Assembly (NCBI RefSeq): GCF_003994855.1
Contig: NZ_CP034142.1
Location: 2,418,001 to 2,482,000 of the forward strand
Source of the DNA: Marinobacter sp. NP-4(2019)
GTDB lineage: Bacteria; Pseudomonadota; Gammaproteobacteria; Pseudomonadales; Oleiphilaceae
Reading direction: 5' to 3'
DNA length: 64,000 nt
This document shows, piece by piece, positions 19,937 through 29,216 of this stretch (positions are counted from its first letter, which is position 1; each line of letters opens with the position of its first letter). The position numbers and the translations under genes are program-made. The notes beneath the pieces are model-generated. The model was not told where the DNA came from. It did not search any database and was given only the letters and a program-made list of their open reading frames with translations.

Positions 19937-21052
19937 TCAGCGCTCCTGGAGGATCCGGAGCATCCTGCGCAGCGGTTCGGCGGCGCCCCACAGCAGCTGA
20001 TCGCCCACGGTAAACGCGGAAATATATTCCGGCCCCATGGTCAGCTTGCGGATACGACCGATCGGCACGCTCAGGGTGCCTGTCACCTTCGCCGGAGTCA
20101 GTTCCTCAATGGTCGCGTCGCGGTCATTGGGAATGACTTTCACCCAGTCGTTGGCCTTCGCCAGGATGGACTCAATCTCGGAAACCGGCAGGTCTTTCTT
20201 CAGCTTGATAGTCAGCGCCTGGCTGTGAGAACGCATGGCGCCAATCCGGACACAGATACCATCGATGGGAATCGGGTTGTCTGAACGACCCAGAATCTTG
20301 TTGGTCTCGACGCCCGCTTTCCACTCTTCCTTGCTCATGCCATTATCGAGCTGCTTGTCGATAAACGGAATCAGGCTACCGGCCAGGGGCACTTGGAAGT
20401 GCTCGGTCGGGAAGCCGTCGGAGCGCATGGTTTCAGTCACCTTGCGGTCAATGTCCAGAATCGCGGATGACGGATCTTCCAGTTCGCTCTTGACGCTGTT
20501 GTTCAGCTCACCCATCTGGTTGAGCAGCTCCCGCATGTTCTGCGCACCGGAACCGGAAGCCGCCTGATAGGTCATCGGCGATACCCACTCGATCAGGTCC
20601 TGCTCCAGCAAACCGCCCAGGGCCAGCATCATCAGGCTCACGGTGCAGTTACCGCCGATGTAGTCCTTGACGCCCTTGTCCAGAGCTTCGTCAATAACGT
20701 TGCGATTGACCGGATCCAGAACAATCACGGAATGATCAACCATCCGCAATGTGGATGCCGCATCGATCCAGTAGCCTTCCCAACCTGCGTCACGCAGTTT
20801 CTGGTAGACCTCGCCGGTGTAATCGCCGCCCTGACAGGTGACGATGACATCCATGGTTTTAAGGATATCGATATCAAACGCGTCCTGCAGGGGAGGAACG
20901 CCTTCCTTACCCACGTCCGGTGCCGGCTTTCCGGCCTGGGATGTGGTAAAGAATACCGGTTCGATATCCGCGAAATCGTTTTCTTCACGCATGCGTTGCA
21001 TGAGGACAGAACCCACCATGCCACGCCAGCCAATAAGTCCAACTCGCTTCAT
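19937..21052 (-). CDS. asd: Aspartate-semialdehyde dehydrogenase
   Basis: NADPH-dependent reduction of aspartyl phosphate to aspartate semialdehyde, the branch point to lysine/diaminopimelate, threonine and methionine. It has 371 residues, the gammaproteobacterial E. coli-type form. The NADP loop is in VGLIGWRGMVGSVLMQRM. The catalytic Cys is in IGGNCTVSLMMLALGG and the active-site His in RIGAMRSHSQALTIK. It lies 128 bp after leuB; the leuB-asd-fimV-truA order matches Pseudomonas. Confidence 0.97.
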   Translation of the reverse strand: MKRVGLIGWRGMVGSVLMQRMREENDFADIEPVFFTTSQAGKPAPDVGKEGVPPLQDAFDIDILKTMDVIVTCQGGDYTGEVYQKLRDAGWEGYWIDAASTLRMVDHSVIVLDPVNRNVIDEALDKGVKDYIGGNCTVSLMMLALGGLLEQDLIEWVSPMTYQAASGSGAQNMRELLNQMGELNNSVKSELEDPSSAILDIDRKVTETMRSDGFPTEHFQVPLAGSLIPFIDKQLDNGMSKEEWKAGVETNKILGRSDNPIPIDGICVRIGAMRSHSQALTIKLKKDLPVSEIESILAKANDWVKVIPNDRDATIEELTPAKVTGTLSVPIGRIRKLTMGPEYISAFTVGDQLLWGAAEPLRRMLRILQER

Positions 21053-21180
21053 GTGCGACCTTTGAACCTCGTTTTATGCCCGCCCGCTACCTTTATCGCT
21101 GGCAGGGACAGGATGGATGATCCCGCGGCAACTGCATCCCGTTACCGTCGGGTCTCAAATGCTGTGACCCGGGGTGCGAC

Positions 21181-22254
21181 TTACAGAGCCGCCAGAACCG
21201 CCTCACCCATTTCCCGGGTGGACACTTTTTTCGCCCCTTCGGACATAATGTCCGCGGTGCGAAGCCCCTGGTCCAGTACCTTGCTGACCGCCGCCTCAAT
21301 GTTATCTGCGGCTTTTTCCTCGCCCAGGCTGTATCGCAGCATCATCGCAGCACTGAGGATTGTGGCCAGCGGATTCGCCACGCCCTGACCGGCAATATCC
21401 GGCGCCGAACCGTGACAAGGCTCGTACATGCCCTGCTTTTCGGAGTTCAGCGACGCCGATGGCAACATGCCAATCGAGCCGGTGAGCATAGCCGCTTCGT
21501 CCGAAAGAATATCACCAAACATGTTGCCAGTCACAATCACATCGAATTGTTTGGGGGCACGAACCAGCTGCATGGCCGCGTTATCAACGTACATGTGAGA
21601 CAGCTCAACGTCCGGATACTCCCGCCGCAGGTCATTCATTATTTCCCGCCACAGGACCGTCACTTCCAGTACGTTGGCCTTGTCCACGGAGCACAGCTTT
21701 TTGCCACGCTGCTGGGCTGCTTCAAAGGCTACCCGACCGATACGACGGATTTCCGATTCGGTGTAGGCGTATGTGTTGTAACCCTGGCGCTCACCACTTT
21801 CCAGCTCACGCACGCCCCTTGGCTGGCCGAAATAGATACCGCCCGTCAACTCCCGAACAATCATGATATCCAGACCTGAGACCACTTCCGGCTTCAGCGA
21901 AGACGCCGATGCAAGTTGCGGGTAGAGAATGGCCGGACGAAGGTTGGCAAACAACTCGAGATTGGAGCGCAACCCCAGCAGCCCCTTCTCCGGACGCTTG
22001 GCCATTGGCAGGCTGTCCCACTTCGGGCCACCCACGGCGCCAAGCACAATCGCATCTGCCTTGCGGGCTTTATCCAGAGTGTCATCGGGCAGCGGACTGT
22101 CTGTTTCATCGATGGCCGCACCACCGACCAGCCCGGACTCAAAGGTCAGACCCAGTTCAAATTTTTCATTGATCTTGTGAAGCACTTTCTCGGCTTCCGC
22201 AACGATTTCCGGGCCGATGCCATCACCTGGCAGCATTAATACAGTTCTGGACAT
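21181..22254 (-). CDS. leuB: 3-isopropylmalate dehydrogenase
   Basis: NAD-dependent oxidative decarboxylation of 3-isopropylmalate in leucine synthesis. The ATG giving MSRTVLMLPGDGIGPEIV is chosen; the longer frame upstream to 22371 runs through a REP repeat and is not protein-like. This gives 357 residues. Substrate and metal contacts are seen in RELTGGIYFG and in the DEAAMLTGSIGMLPSASL region. The family signature HGSAPDIAGQGVANP is intact. It follows leuD after a REP pair. Confidence 0.97.
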   Translation of the reverse strand: MSRTVLMLPGDGIGPEIVAEAEKVLHKINEKFELGLTFESGLVGGAAIDETDSPLPDDTLDKARKADAIVLGAVGGPKWDSLPMAKRPEKGLLGLRSNLELFANLRPAILYPQLASASSLKPEVVSGLDIMIVRELTGGIYFGQPRGVRELESGERQGYNTYAYTESEIRRIGRVAFEAAQQRGKKLCSVDKANVLEVTVLWREIMNDLRREYPDVELSHMYVDNAAMQLVRAPKQFDVIVTGNMFGDILSDEAAMLTGSIGMLPSASLNSEKQGMYEPCHGSAPDIAGQGVANPLATILSAAMMLRYSLGEEKAADNIEAAVSKVLDQGLRTADIMSEGAKKVSTREMGEAVLAAL

Positions 22255-22282
22255 GTTTTTTCCTTGTAAACATTGCTGGTTT

Positions 22283-22357
22283 GTCGGATTACGCCTTCGG
22301 CTAATCCGACCTACTGTTGGGTTCTTGAAGGTCGGATTAGCGAAAGCGTAATCCGAC
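22283..22357. repeat. Pair of GTAG-type REP hairpins in inverted order
   Basis: Two imperfect palindromes of the form GTCGGATTA-loop-TAATCCGAC (22283-22310 and 22331-22357) face each other across about 20 bp. The first ends CTAC, which read on the other strand is the GTAG head of RAYT-associated REP elements. It sits in the leuD-leuB gap. Related copies occur at 33660 and 42121. Confidence 0.85.
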
Positions 22358-22367
22358 GCTGAGCCCC

Positions 22368-23015
22368 TCAATTACCGGCATTAAACAACCAGGGAGCGGT
22401 TTTCCGGCGGCTCTCTTCATAGGACCTGATCAATTCCGCATCTTCCAGCGTGACACCGATGTCGTCCAACCCGTTAAGCAGACAGTGCCGACGGAAATCG
22501 TCCACCTCGAAACTGAAGGACTCCCCGGACGGCGTCGTCACGGTTTTCGCCTCAAGGTCCACCGCCAGTTGATAACCTTCCTGCGCCTCGGCTTCCTGGA
22601 AAAGTTGATCAACCACTTGTTCTTCCAAAACAATAGGCAACAGACCATTCTTAAAGCAGTTGTTGTAGAAAATATCGGCAAAGCTGGGCGCGATAATCAC
22701 CCGAAAACCATAATCATCCAGTGCCCAGGGGGCGTGTTCCCGGCTGGAACCGCAACCGAAGTTGGCACGGGCCAGAAGCACGCTGGCGTTTTTGTACCGG
22801 TCCTGGTTCAGCACGAAGTCCGGATTGATCGGCCGCTGGGAACAGTCCTGGTCCGGCTTGCCTTCATCCAGATAGCGCAGTTCGTCGAACAGGTTCGGCC
22901 CGAACCCCGTGCGCTTGATGGATTTCAGAAACTGCTTGGGAATAATCATGTCCGTATCCACATTGGAACGGTCCATGGGGGCGACAATGCCCTGGTGTTG
23001 CGTAAATGCGCGCAT
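22368..23015 (-). CDS. leuD: 3-isopropylmalate dehydratase small subunit
   Basis: Small subunit of isopropylmalate isomerase, the aconitase swivel domain. It has 215 residues. The family markers DTDMIIPKQFLK and NFGCGSSREHAPWAL are present, and the C-terminal ETAP-like tail is replaced by the usual EESRRKTAPWLFN. It is 16 bp downstream of leuC, and the two subunits form one complex. Confidence 0.97.
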   Translation of the reverse strand: MRAFTQHQGIVAPMDRSNVDTDMIIPKQFLKSIKRTGFGPNLFDELRYLDEGKPDQDCSQRPINPDFVLNQDRYKNASVLLARANFGCGSSREHAPWALDDYGFRVIIAPSFADIFYNNCFKNGLLPIVLEEQVVDQLFQEAEAQEGYQLAVDLEAKTVTTPSGESFSFEVDDFRRHCLLNGLDDIGVTLEDAELIRSYEESRRKTAPWLFNAGN

Positions 23016-23031
23016 GGTTCTCTCCTGTGGA

Positions 23032-24450
23032 TCAGTGCATCAATTCGCGGACATCAATGAAGTGGCCGGTGACAGCCGCCGCCGCGGCCATGGCCGGGCT
23101 GACCAGGTGGGTCCGACCACCAAAGCCCTGACGGCCTTCAAAGTTCCGGTTTGAGGTGGATGCACAATGCTCGCCCTGCCCCAGTTTGTCGGCGTTCATA
23201 GCCAGACACATGGAACAGCCCGGATCGCGCCACTCCAGACCAGCCTCGATGAAGATCTTGTCCAGACCTTCCTGTTCTGCCTGAGCTTTCACCAGTCCGG
23301 ATCCGGGCACCACCATTGCCTGCTTGAGCGTCGGGGACACCTTGCGCCCCTTCACTACCGCTGCCGCTTCACGGAGATCCTCGATGCGGCTATTGGTGCA
23401 GGAGCCAATAAACACACGATCCAGCTTGATATCGGTAATGGGCATGTTCGGCTGAAGCCCCATATACTTGAGCGCACGGACAATGCCTTCACGCTTGATG
23501 GGATCCGCTTCTTTCTCGGGGTCGGGTACATTGCCATCCACACCGGCCACCATTTCCGGCGAGGTGCCCCAACTGACCTGCGGCTTGATAGCGGAACCAT
23601 CAAGCTCCACAATTTTGTCAAACTCTGCGTCATGGTCACTATGCAAGGTACGCCAGTAGTCAACGGCGGCTTCCCACTGCTCGCCTTTGGGCGAGAACGG
23701 GCGGTCCTTTACGTAATTGATGGTGGTATCATCCACGCCCACCATGCCAACACGAGCACCGGCCTCGATGGCCATGTTGCAGATGGTCATGCGGGCTTCC
23801 ATGCTCAGCCCCTGAATGGCTTCTCCGCCGAACTCGATAGCGTACCCGGTACCACCTGCGGTACCAATTTTTCCAATAATGGCCAGTACGACATCTTTAC
23901 CGGTAACGCCGGGCCCAAGCTTGCCGTTCACCCTGACCAGCATGTTTTTCATCTTTTGCTGGACCAGGCACTGGGTGGCCAACACATGCTCCACTTCCGA
24001 GGTGCCAATACCGTGGGCGAGACAGCCGAAGGCCCCATGGGTGGAGGTGTGGGAGTCACCACAGACAATGGACATACCCGGCAGAGTGGCACCCTGCTCC
24101 GGACCAATAACGTGGACAATTCCCTGGCGCTGGTCCTTGATTTTGAATTCGAGGATGCCGAACTCATCGCAGTTCTTGTCGAGGGTTTCGACCTGTATGC
24201 GGGACACCGGGTCCACTATGCCTTCAACGCCCCGGTCACGGTCGGTTGTTGGCACGTTGTGATCCGGTGTAGCAATGTTGGCATCAATCCGCCACGGCTT
24301 ACGGCCGGCCAGGCGCAGACCTTCAAAGGCCTGGGGCGACGTCACTTCGTGAAGCAACTGCCGGTCGATATAAATCAATGCGGAGCCGTCGTCCCGCTGT
24401 TTGACGAGATGGTCGTCCCACAATTTGTCGTATAAGGTCTTGCCCGCCAT
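23032..24450 (-). CDS. leuC: 3-isopropylmalate dehydratase large subunit
   Basis: Large aconitase-type subunit carrying the [4Fe-4S] cluster that converts 2- to 3-isopropylmalate. It has 472 residues. Cluster cysteines are seen in FIGSCTNSRIEDL and DPGCSMCLAMN. The opening MAGKTLYDKLWDDHLV and the GDSHTSTHGAFG motif are standard. It is first in the leuCDB-asd unit and is divergent from a LysR gene across a 369-bp gap that contains a 186-bp inverted-repeat element. Confidence 0.98.
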   Translation of the reverse strand: MAGKTLYDKLWDDHLVKQRDDGSALIYIDRQLLHEVTSPQAFEGLRLAGRKPWRIDANIATPDHNVPTTDRDRGVEGIVDPVSRIQVETLDKNCDEFGILEFKIKDQRQGIVHVIGPEQGATLPGMSIVCGDSHTSTHGAFGCLAHGIGTSEVEHVLATQCLVQQKMKNMLVRVNGKLGPGVTGKDVVLAIIGKIGTAGGTGYAIEFGGEAIQGLSMEARMTICNMAIEAGARVGMVGVDDTTINYVKDRPFSPKGEQWEAAVDYWRTLHSDHDAEFDKIVELDGSAIKPQVSWGTSPEMVAGVDGNVPDPEKEADPIKREGIVRALKYMGLQPNMPITDIKLDRVFIGSCTNSRIEDLREAAAVVKGRKVSPTLKQAMVVPGSGLVKAQAEQEGLDKIFIEAGLEWRDPGCSMCLAMNADKLGQGEHCASTSNRNFEGRQGFGGRTHLVSPAMAAAAAVTGHFIDVRELMH

Positions 24451-24500
24451 GGTTCTCTCTCATTCTCTGGGGGTTTCTGGTTATAACTCTCTATGGGGCT

Positions 24501-24530
24501 ATCTTACCGCTCCGCACTGGATAACCTCAA
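24501..24530 (-). promoter_or_regulatory. Possible leuC promoter
   Basis: On the minus strand TTGAGG (24525-24530) and TAAGAT (24501-24506) are 18 bp apart, about 45 bp before a 5' leader to the leuC ATG. The downstream sequence ATAACTCTCTATGGGGCTAT is loosely dyad-like and could be a LysR-type site. The match is modest. Confidence 0.35.
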
Positions 24531-24585
24531 TTCATGTTTTTTATTCTTTGCATTCCTTCTTGGCATATCCTATTTTTGCGTAAAC

Positions 24586-24771
24586 GCGGGGCGGGCGGCA
24601 CTCTCCAAAACACACTACGAGCCCCCGCAAGCGGGTCCAGCCAGCAATCTTAGATTGCTGTCGTTCAGCTGCGCATGAAGCTTCGCTTCATAAACGCTTG
24701 TTTCACCCATGTGCGTTCGTTTCGGGCCGTCCCTGGCCCTCAACGGTTTTGGAGAGTGCCACCCGCCCCGC
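24586..24771. repeat. 186-bp element with 26-bp terminal inverted repeats (MITE-like)
   Basis: The ends 24586-24611 and 24746-24771 are inverted copies matching at 25 of 26 positions (core GGCACTCTCCAAAAC). Inside are four further small hairpins: CCCGC/GCGGG, CAGCAAT/ATTGCTG, ATGAAGC/GCTTCAT and GGGCC/GGCCC. No transposase is present and no clear target duplication is visible. It fills half of the leuC-LysR intergenic region. It may be a non-autonomous mobile element, a dispersed intergenic repeat, or a structured RNA. The remaining parts of the gap hold the leuC promoter region and the LysR leader. Confidence 0.7.
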
Positions 24772-24819
24772 TTATCCGGCTCCGAGTGCCACCGATTCAG
24801 GCGATACAAGGGTTCCCAA

Positions 24820-25692
24820 ATGGACTCCAATTCTTTAAGGGCATTTATAACAATCGTTGATCAGGGCTCATTTTCTGAAGCCGCTGAAATCCTCCATCTG
24901 ACTCAGCCTGCTATTTCCAAACGCTTGGCGGCTCTCGAAAACCAGCTCGGCACTTCACTGATTGATCGCAGTCACCGTCAGATTCGGCTCACCGACGCCG
25001 GTGCGAGGTTGCTCCCCCATGCCCGCAAGATTCTCGATGAGATTCATAATGCCCGGGTGGCGCTGTCGCCGGATTCCGGACAGGTAGAAGGCGAACTGCA
25101 GATCATCGCCAGCCACCATATCGGGCTCCATCACCTGCCAAACTGGCTGCGCCGGTTTACCCGTGAATATCCAGATGTGTCATGGAAGCTGCAGTTCATG
25201 GAATCGGATGCGGCCTACGAGCAGATGCGCAAACGCAATGCGGAGCTGGCCTTTGTCACACTTAGTGACAGTATGGAAGGAAATTTCATGGTATACGAAC
25301 AATGGCCCGATCCCATGGCGTTTGTGGTCGGGCCTGAACACCCACTGGCGGGGCTTGAATCTCCCGGGTTGCAGGATCTCGCGGCGCATCCGGCATTGCT
25401 GCCTGACACCACGACGGCAACCTATCGGGTCGTCAGCCGCCTGTTCCTGGAGGCCAATTTGCCCCTGCATCCACAGATGCCAACCAATTATCTTGAAACC
25501 ATCAAGATGATGACCAGTGTCGGGCTTGGCTGGAGCGTTCTGCCAGTGAGCATGATGGATAACAGCGTCCATCGCCTGGACATCGGGTTTCCGGTCACGC
25601 GGGTACTCGGTGCCGTCGGTCTTTCCGGTCGTCAGCTCAGCAATGCCGCCAAGGCTCTGCTTGAGGTGGTCAAAGCCGAGGAAGACATCTGA
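24820..25692 (+). CDS. LysR-family transcriptional regulator
   Basis: 290 residues, standard LTTR length. The N-terminal winged helix-turn-helix is clear: SLRAFITIVDQGSFSEAAEI, then LTQPAISKRLAALENQLG. The C-terminal effector-binding domain begins near residue 90. The ATG at 24820 is used because it starts the HTH with no leader; the upstream frame runs into the 186-bp repeat. It is divergent from leuC, the layout in which LTTRs often control the neighbouring operon, so a role in leucine genes is plausible but not shown. The effector cannot be predicted. Confidence 0.93.
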   Translation: MDSNSLRAFITIVDQGSFSEAAEILHLTQPAISKRLAALENQLGTSLIDRSHRQIRLTDAGARLLPHARKILDEIHNARVALSPDSGQVEGELQIIASHHIGLHHLPNWLRRFTREYPDVSWKLQFMESDAAYEQMRKRNAELAFVTLSDSMEGNFMVYEQWPDPMAFVVGPEHPLAGLESPGLQDLAAHPALLPDTTTATYRVVSRLFLEANLPLHPQMPTNYLETIKMMTSVGLGWSVLPVSMMDNSVHRLDIGFPVTRVLGAVGLSGRQLSNAAKALLEVVKAEEDI

Positions 25693-25760
25693 ACCATTTT
25701 TACGTCGATAACAACATTCCGGTTTGCAACTGCAACTATCCTGGATTTCGGGGAGTTTTC

Positions 25761-26906
25761 ATGGGATTTGATGATTATCTGAAAATTTTGGCCAAGAATG
25801 ATGGCTCTGACCTTTACCTGAGTACCGGCGCACCGCCCTGCGCCAAGTTTCATGGCACGCTGAAGCCAATCGACCGAACACCCCTTGCCCCGGGGGCGAT
25901 CAAGGACATTGCCTACCAGATCATGGATGATGAGCAGGTGTCGGAGTTTGAACAGGAACTCGAGATGAACCTGGCCTACAGCATCCGCAATGTCGGGCGC
26001 TTCCGGGTTAATATCTTCCGTCAACGCAATGAAATCTCCATCGTTGCCCGGAACATTGTCACCGAAATCCCCAATGCCGATGATCTGGGGCTGCCGCCCG
26101 TACTGAAAGATGTAATGATGGCAAAGCGAGGCCTGGTGCTGTTTGTCGGCGCTACCGGCTCCGGTAAATCGACCTCTCTGGCGGCCCTGATCGATTACCG
26201 GAACTCCAATTCCTCGGGCCACATCATCACCATTGAAGACCCCGTTGAGTACATCCATCGTCACAAGAAATGCATTGTGAACCAGCGGGAAGTCGGCGTG
26301 GACACCCGGAGCTTTCACAAGGCGCTGAAAAACACCCTGCGCCAGGCTCCCGATGTCATTCTGATTGGTGAGATCCGTGACCGGGAAACCATGGAGCATG
26401 CCCTCGCCTTCGCCGAAACCGGTCACCTGTGTATTTCCACCCTCCATGCCAACAACGCCAACCAGGCCCTGGACCGGATCATCAATTTCTTCCCGGAGGA
26501 ACGGCGCCCCCAACTGCTGATGGATCTGGCCATGAACCTGAAGGCCTTTGTATCCCAGCGGCTGGTACCCACGGTCGACAAGAAGCGCTGTGCCGCTATC
26601 GAAATCCTGCTGGGTACGCCGACCATTTCCGAACTTATCCTTCGCGGAGAGTTGGATAGCATCAAGGAAATCATGGAAAAGTCGGCCAACATAGGCATGC
26701 AGACCTTCGATCTGGCCCTGTTCAACCTGTGGAAAGAAGGCAAGGTTTCCGAGGAGGAAGCACTGAAGAACGCGGATTCCGCCAACAACCTTCGCCTGAA
26801 GATCAAGCTTCACGGCCAGGATGGCGAATCCGGCAAGTCGGCCGGACCGACCGGAAGCGGGCTCTCACTGCAGATCGAGGAAGACGAAGAAGACGAGCCG
26901 GAATAA
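25761..26906 (+). CDS. pilU: Type IV pilus retraction ATPase PilU
   Basis: Hexameric secretion-type ATPase, a paralogue of PilT, that assists pilus retraction and twitching. It has 381 residues. Walker A is FVGATGSGKSTS (about 132-143), Walker B is VILIGEIRDRETMEHAL, and the His box is LCISTLHANNANQALDRI. The C-terminal extension past the ATPase (after about 350) is acidic and ends EEDEEDEPE, which fits PilU rather than PilT. PilT is not beside it. The start ATG follows GGGGAG at good spacing. It converges with the MFS gene, with 7 bp between stops. Confidence 0.95.
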   Translation: MGFDDYLKILAKNDGSDLYLSTGAPPCAKFHGTLKPIDRTPLAPGAIKDIAYQIMDDEQVSEFEQELEMNLAYSIRNVGRFRVNIFRQRNEISIVARNIVTEIPNADDLGLPPVLKDVMMAKRGLVLFVGATGSGKSTSLAALIDYRNSNSSGHIITIEDPVEYIHRHKKCIVNQREVGVDTRSFHKALKNTLRQAPDVILIGEIRDRETMEHALAFAETGHLCISTLHANNANQALDRIINFFPEERRPQLLMDLAMNLKAFVSQRLVPTVDKKRCAAIEILLGTPTISELILRGELDSIKEIMEKSANIGMQTFDLALFNLWKEGKVSEEEALKNADSANNLRLKIKLHGQDGESGKSAGPTGSGLSLQIEEDEEDEPE

Positions 26907-26913
26907 CCCGGCG

Positions 26914-28068
26914 TCAGGCGTTATCAGCCTTTGGCGGGGGCCGGAGCCCCCGCCAGGTGATAACAATAGCCACCATCATTGCCACCGCCCCACCCCAGAA
27001 TGCGGCCGACGTGCTGATACCCTCCACCAGAAAACCTGACAACCACGCACCTGCGGCACCACCGGCACCAAACGTCAGTCCGCTGTAGAGCGCCTGCCCC
27101 TGGCCATGATGGTGCTGACCAAAGAAGCCCTGAATGTATTGCACCGAGATGGCATGCAGCGCGCCGTAAGATGCCGCATGCAGCAGCTGGGCAAACAGCA
27201 GCACAGCGACGACGTCCGTCAACTCGGCAATTAACATCCAGCGGATCATGGTGAGCGTCAATGCGCCAATGGCAATCTGACGAACCGAAAAGTTTCGGGA
27301 CAGCCGGTGCATCACCAGAAACAATCCGATTTCCGCCACCACCCCAAGAGACCACAACAGGCCAATGGACAGCTTGCCATAGCCATGCTGCTCAAGATGA
27401 ATACTGAAGAAGGTGTAGTAAGCCCCGTGTGACACCTGAAGCAGGAAGTTCATCAAGAAAAACGACACCACTGCCGGATGGGTAACAATTGCCTTGAGAC
27501 TACCCCTGGGCGCTGCTGGCGTGCGTTCACCAGGTTCTGACGGCAACAGAAAGGCCGACACTGCTATCCCGGCAAACACCGGCAGAAGCAGCCATGGCAG
27601 CTTCTGGACAGGCACCCATTCCAGAATCCCGCCGACCAGAGCCACGGCGCCGATAAACCCGACAGAGCCCCACAGCCTGACCTTGCCGTACTTGTCCTTT
27701 TGCTTGCCCAGGGTTCTGAGGGTGATCACTTCATAGAGCGGAAGGATGGCATTCCAGAAGAAGGTGAATGCCAGCATCACAAGCAGCAGGCCGTAGAATC
27801 CTGGCTCCAGGAAAACACCGGCAAAAAACAGAGAACCGGTAATCGCCCCAAACCGCACCAGCCGAACTCGCTGACCGGACCGGTCCCCCAACCAGCCCCA
27901 CACGCTGGGAGCAATAATCTTGGTGAGCTGGATCGTCGCCATCAGCGTGGCGATCTGGAGGTAGGAAAAACCCTGCCCCTCAAGGTAAAGGGACCAATAG
28001 GGAAGAAGCCCTCCCAGGAGGGCAAAAAACCAGAAATAGAGGTTTGACAGCCGCCAGTAGATAACAAT
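26914..28068 (-). CDS. MFS transporter, phenylpropionate/nucleoside-permease-like
   Basis: Twelve-helix major-facilitator permease. About 385 residues are expected from the conserved start YWRLSNLYFWFFALLGG and the end GLRPPPKADNA. Family features are the LLPYWSLYLEGQGFS loop and the internal WGWLGDRSGQRVRLVR motif A. It resembles the MFS_1-like group that includes the 3-phenylpropionate transporter HcaT; the substrate is unknown. The start is a puzzle: no ATG, GTG or TTG lies near the conserved N-terminus. The nearest is a TTG at 28215 deep inside aroC. ATT at 28068 or ATC at 28062, just after AAGGG, are possible unusual starts, so the 5' end given is tentative. Confidence 0.8.
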   Translation of the reverse strand: MVIYWRLSNLYFWFFALLGGLLPYWSLYLEGQGFSYLQIATLMATIQLTKIIAPSVWGWLGDRSGQRVRLVRFGAITGSLFFAGVFLEPGFYGLLLVMLAFTFFWNAILPLYEVITLRTLGKQKDKYGKVRLWGSVGFIGAVALVGGILEWVPVQKLPWLLLPVFAGIAVSAFLLPSEPGERTPAAPRGSLKAIVTHPAVVSFFLMNFLLQVSHGAYYTFFSIHLEQHGYGKLSIGLLWSLGVVAEIGLFLVMHRLSRNFSVRQIAIGALTLTMIRWMLIAELTDVVAVLLFAQLLHAASYGALHAISVQYIQGFFGQHHHGQGQALYSGLTFGAGGAAGAWLSGFLVEGISTSAAFWGGAVAMMVAIVITWRGLRPPPKADNA

Positions 28069-28085
28069 AACCCTTCGGGTTGCCT

Positions 28086-29180
28086 TCAGAGCTGGCCGAG
28101 AACCGGGGTAGAGACCTCCACATCGCCGTTCTGACCACGATGGCGCAAGTAGTGGTCCATCAGGACAATGGCCATCATCGCCTCTGCAATCGGCGTTGCC
28201 CGAATGCCTACGCAAGGATCATGTCGCCCGGTGGTAATAACTTCCACGGGGTTGCCGTGAACATCGATACTACGTCCCGGCAACCTCAGGCTCGATGTCG
28301 GCTTCAGGGCAATGCTGGCCACAATCGGCTGGCCAGACGATATGCCTCCCAGCACGCCGCCGGCGTTGTTGGACAAAAATCCTTCGGGCGTCATCTCATC
28401 CCGGTGTTCGGTGCCTTTTTGCTCGATACACCCAAAACCGGCACCGACTTCCACACCCTTAACGGCGTTAATGCTCATCAGTGCATGGGCAAGATCCGCA
28501 TCCAGGCGATCAAAGATCGGCTCACCCAGTCCGGGAGGCACACCCTCCGCCACTACGTTAATCCTGGCACCAATGGAATCGCCCTCCTTCCGCAAGGCAT
28601 CCATATAGGCTTCCATCTCCGCCACCTTGTCAGCGTCGGGGCAAAAGAAGGGATTCTGGTGCACCTGATCCCAATCGAGTTTTTCTGCCTTGATCGGTCC
28701 CAGTTGTGACAGATAGCCACGAATCCGGATACCCAGGCGCTGCTCCAGAAACTTCCTGGCAACGGCGCCCGCCGCGACCCGCATGGCCGTCTCGCGGGCC
28801 GAGGACCGGCCACCACCACGGTAGTCGCGAATACCGTACTTGTGGGCATAGGTGTAATCGGCGTGGGCCGGTCGGAACTGTTCGGAAATTTTGGAGTAAT
28901 CCTTGGAGCGCTGATCGGTATTCTCAATCACCAGCCCAATCGGTGTCCCCGTGGTTTTGCCCTCGAACACCCCGGAAAGGATTTTCACCTCATCCGCCTC
29001 GCGGCGCTGGGTGGTGTGTCGGGAGGTTCCGGGCTTGCGGCGATCCAGGTCCCGCTGCATATCCTCCTCGGACAGCGCCAACCCTGGAGGGCAACCGTCG
29101 ATAATGCACCCCAAAGCGGCCCCGTGACTTTCACCAAAGGTGGTGACTGTAAACAATTTTCCGAAGGTGTTTCCCGACAT
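28086..29180 (-). CDS. aroC: Chorismate synthase
   Basis: Reduced-FMN enzyme that makes chorismate from EPSP, the last shikimate step feeding the aromatic amino acids and folate. It has 364 residues. The signatures GESHGAALGCIIDGCPPG, the RGGGRSSARETAMRVAAGA segment and the C-terminal KPTSSLRLPG are intact. It lies 36 bp downstream of prmB; this pair is conserved in gammaproteobacteria. Confidence 0.98.
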   Translation of the reverse strand: MSGNTFGKLFTVTTFGESHGAALGCIIDGCPPGLALSEEDMQRDLDRRKPGTSRHTTQRREADEVKILSGVFEGKTTGTPIGLVIENTDQRSKDYSKISEQFRPAHADYTYAHKYGIRDYRGGGRSSARETAMRVAAGAVARKFLEQRLGIRIRGYLSQLGPIKAEKLDWDQVHQNPFFCPDADKVAEMEAYMDALRKEGDSIGARINVVAEGVPPGLGEPIFDRLDADLAHALMSINAVKGVEVGAGFGCIEQKGTEHRDEMTPEGFLSNNAGGVLGGISSGQPIVASIALKPTSSLRLPGRSIDVHGNPVEVITTGRHDPCVGIRATPIAEAMMAIVLMDHYLRHRGQNGDVEVSTPVLGQL

Positions 29181-29216
29181 GATTCAGTATCTTATCCAGG
29201 GTTTATAAAAAGATTA

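Noticed and set aside
23167..24435. 422-codon open frame antisense to leuC
   Set aside because: Shadow of a conserved gene with no recognisable domain.
24615..24830. 71-codon minus-strand frame inside the 186-bp element
   Set aside because: It runs through inverted repeats and hairpins and has no ribosome site; more likely a by-product of the repeat.
26933..26954. Strong GC hairpin near the pilU and MFS stops as a terminator
   Set aside because: The 9-bp stem is perfect, but no T run follows on either strand and it lies in the MFS coding end.
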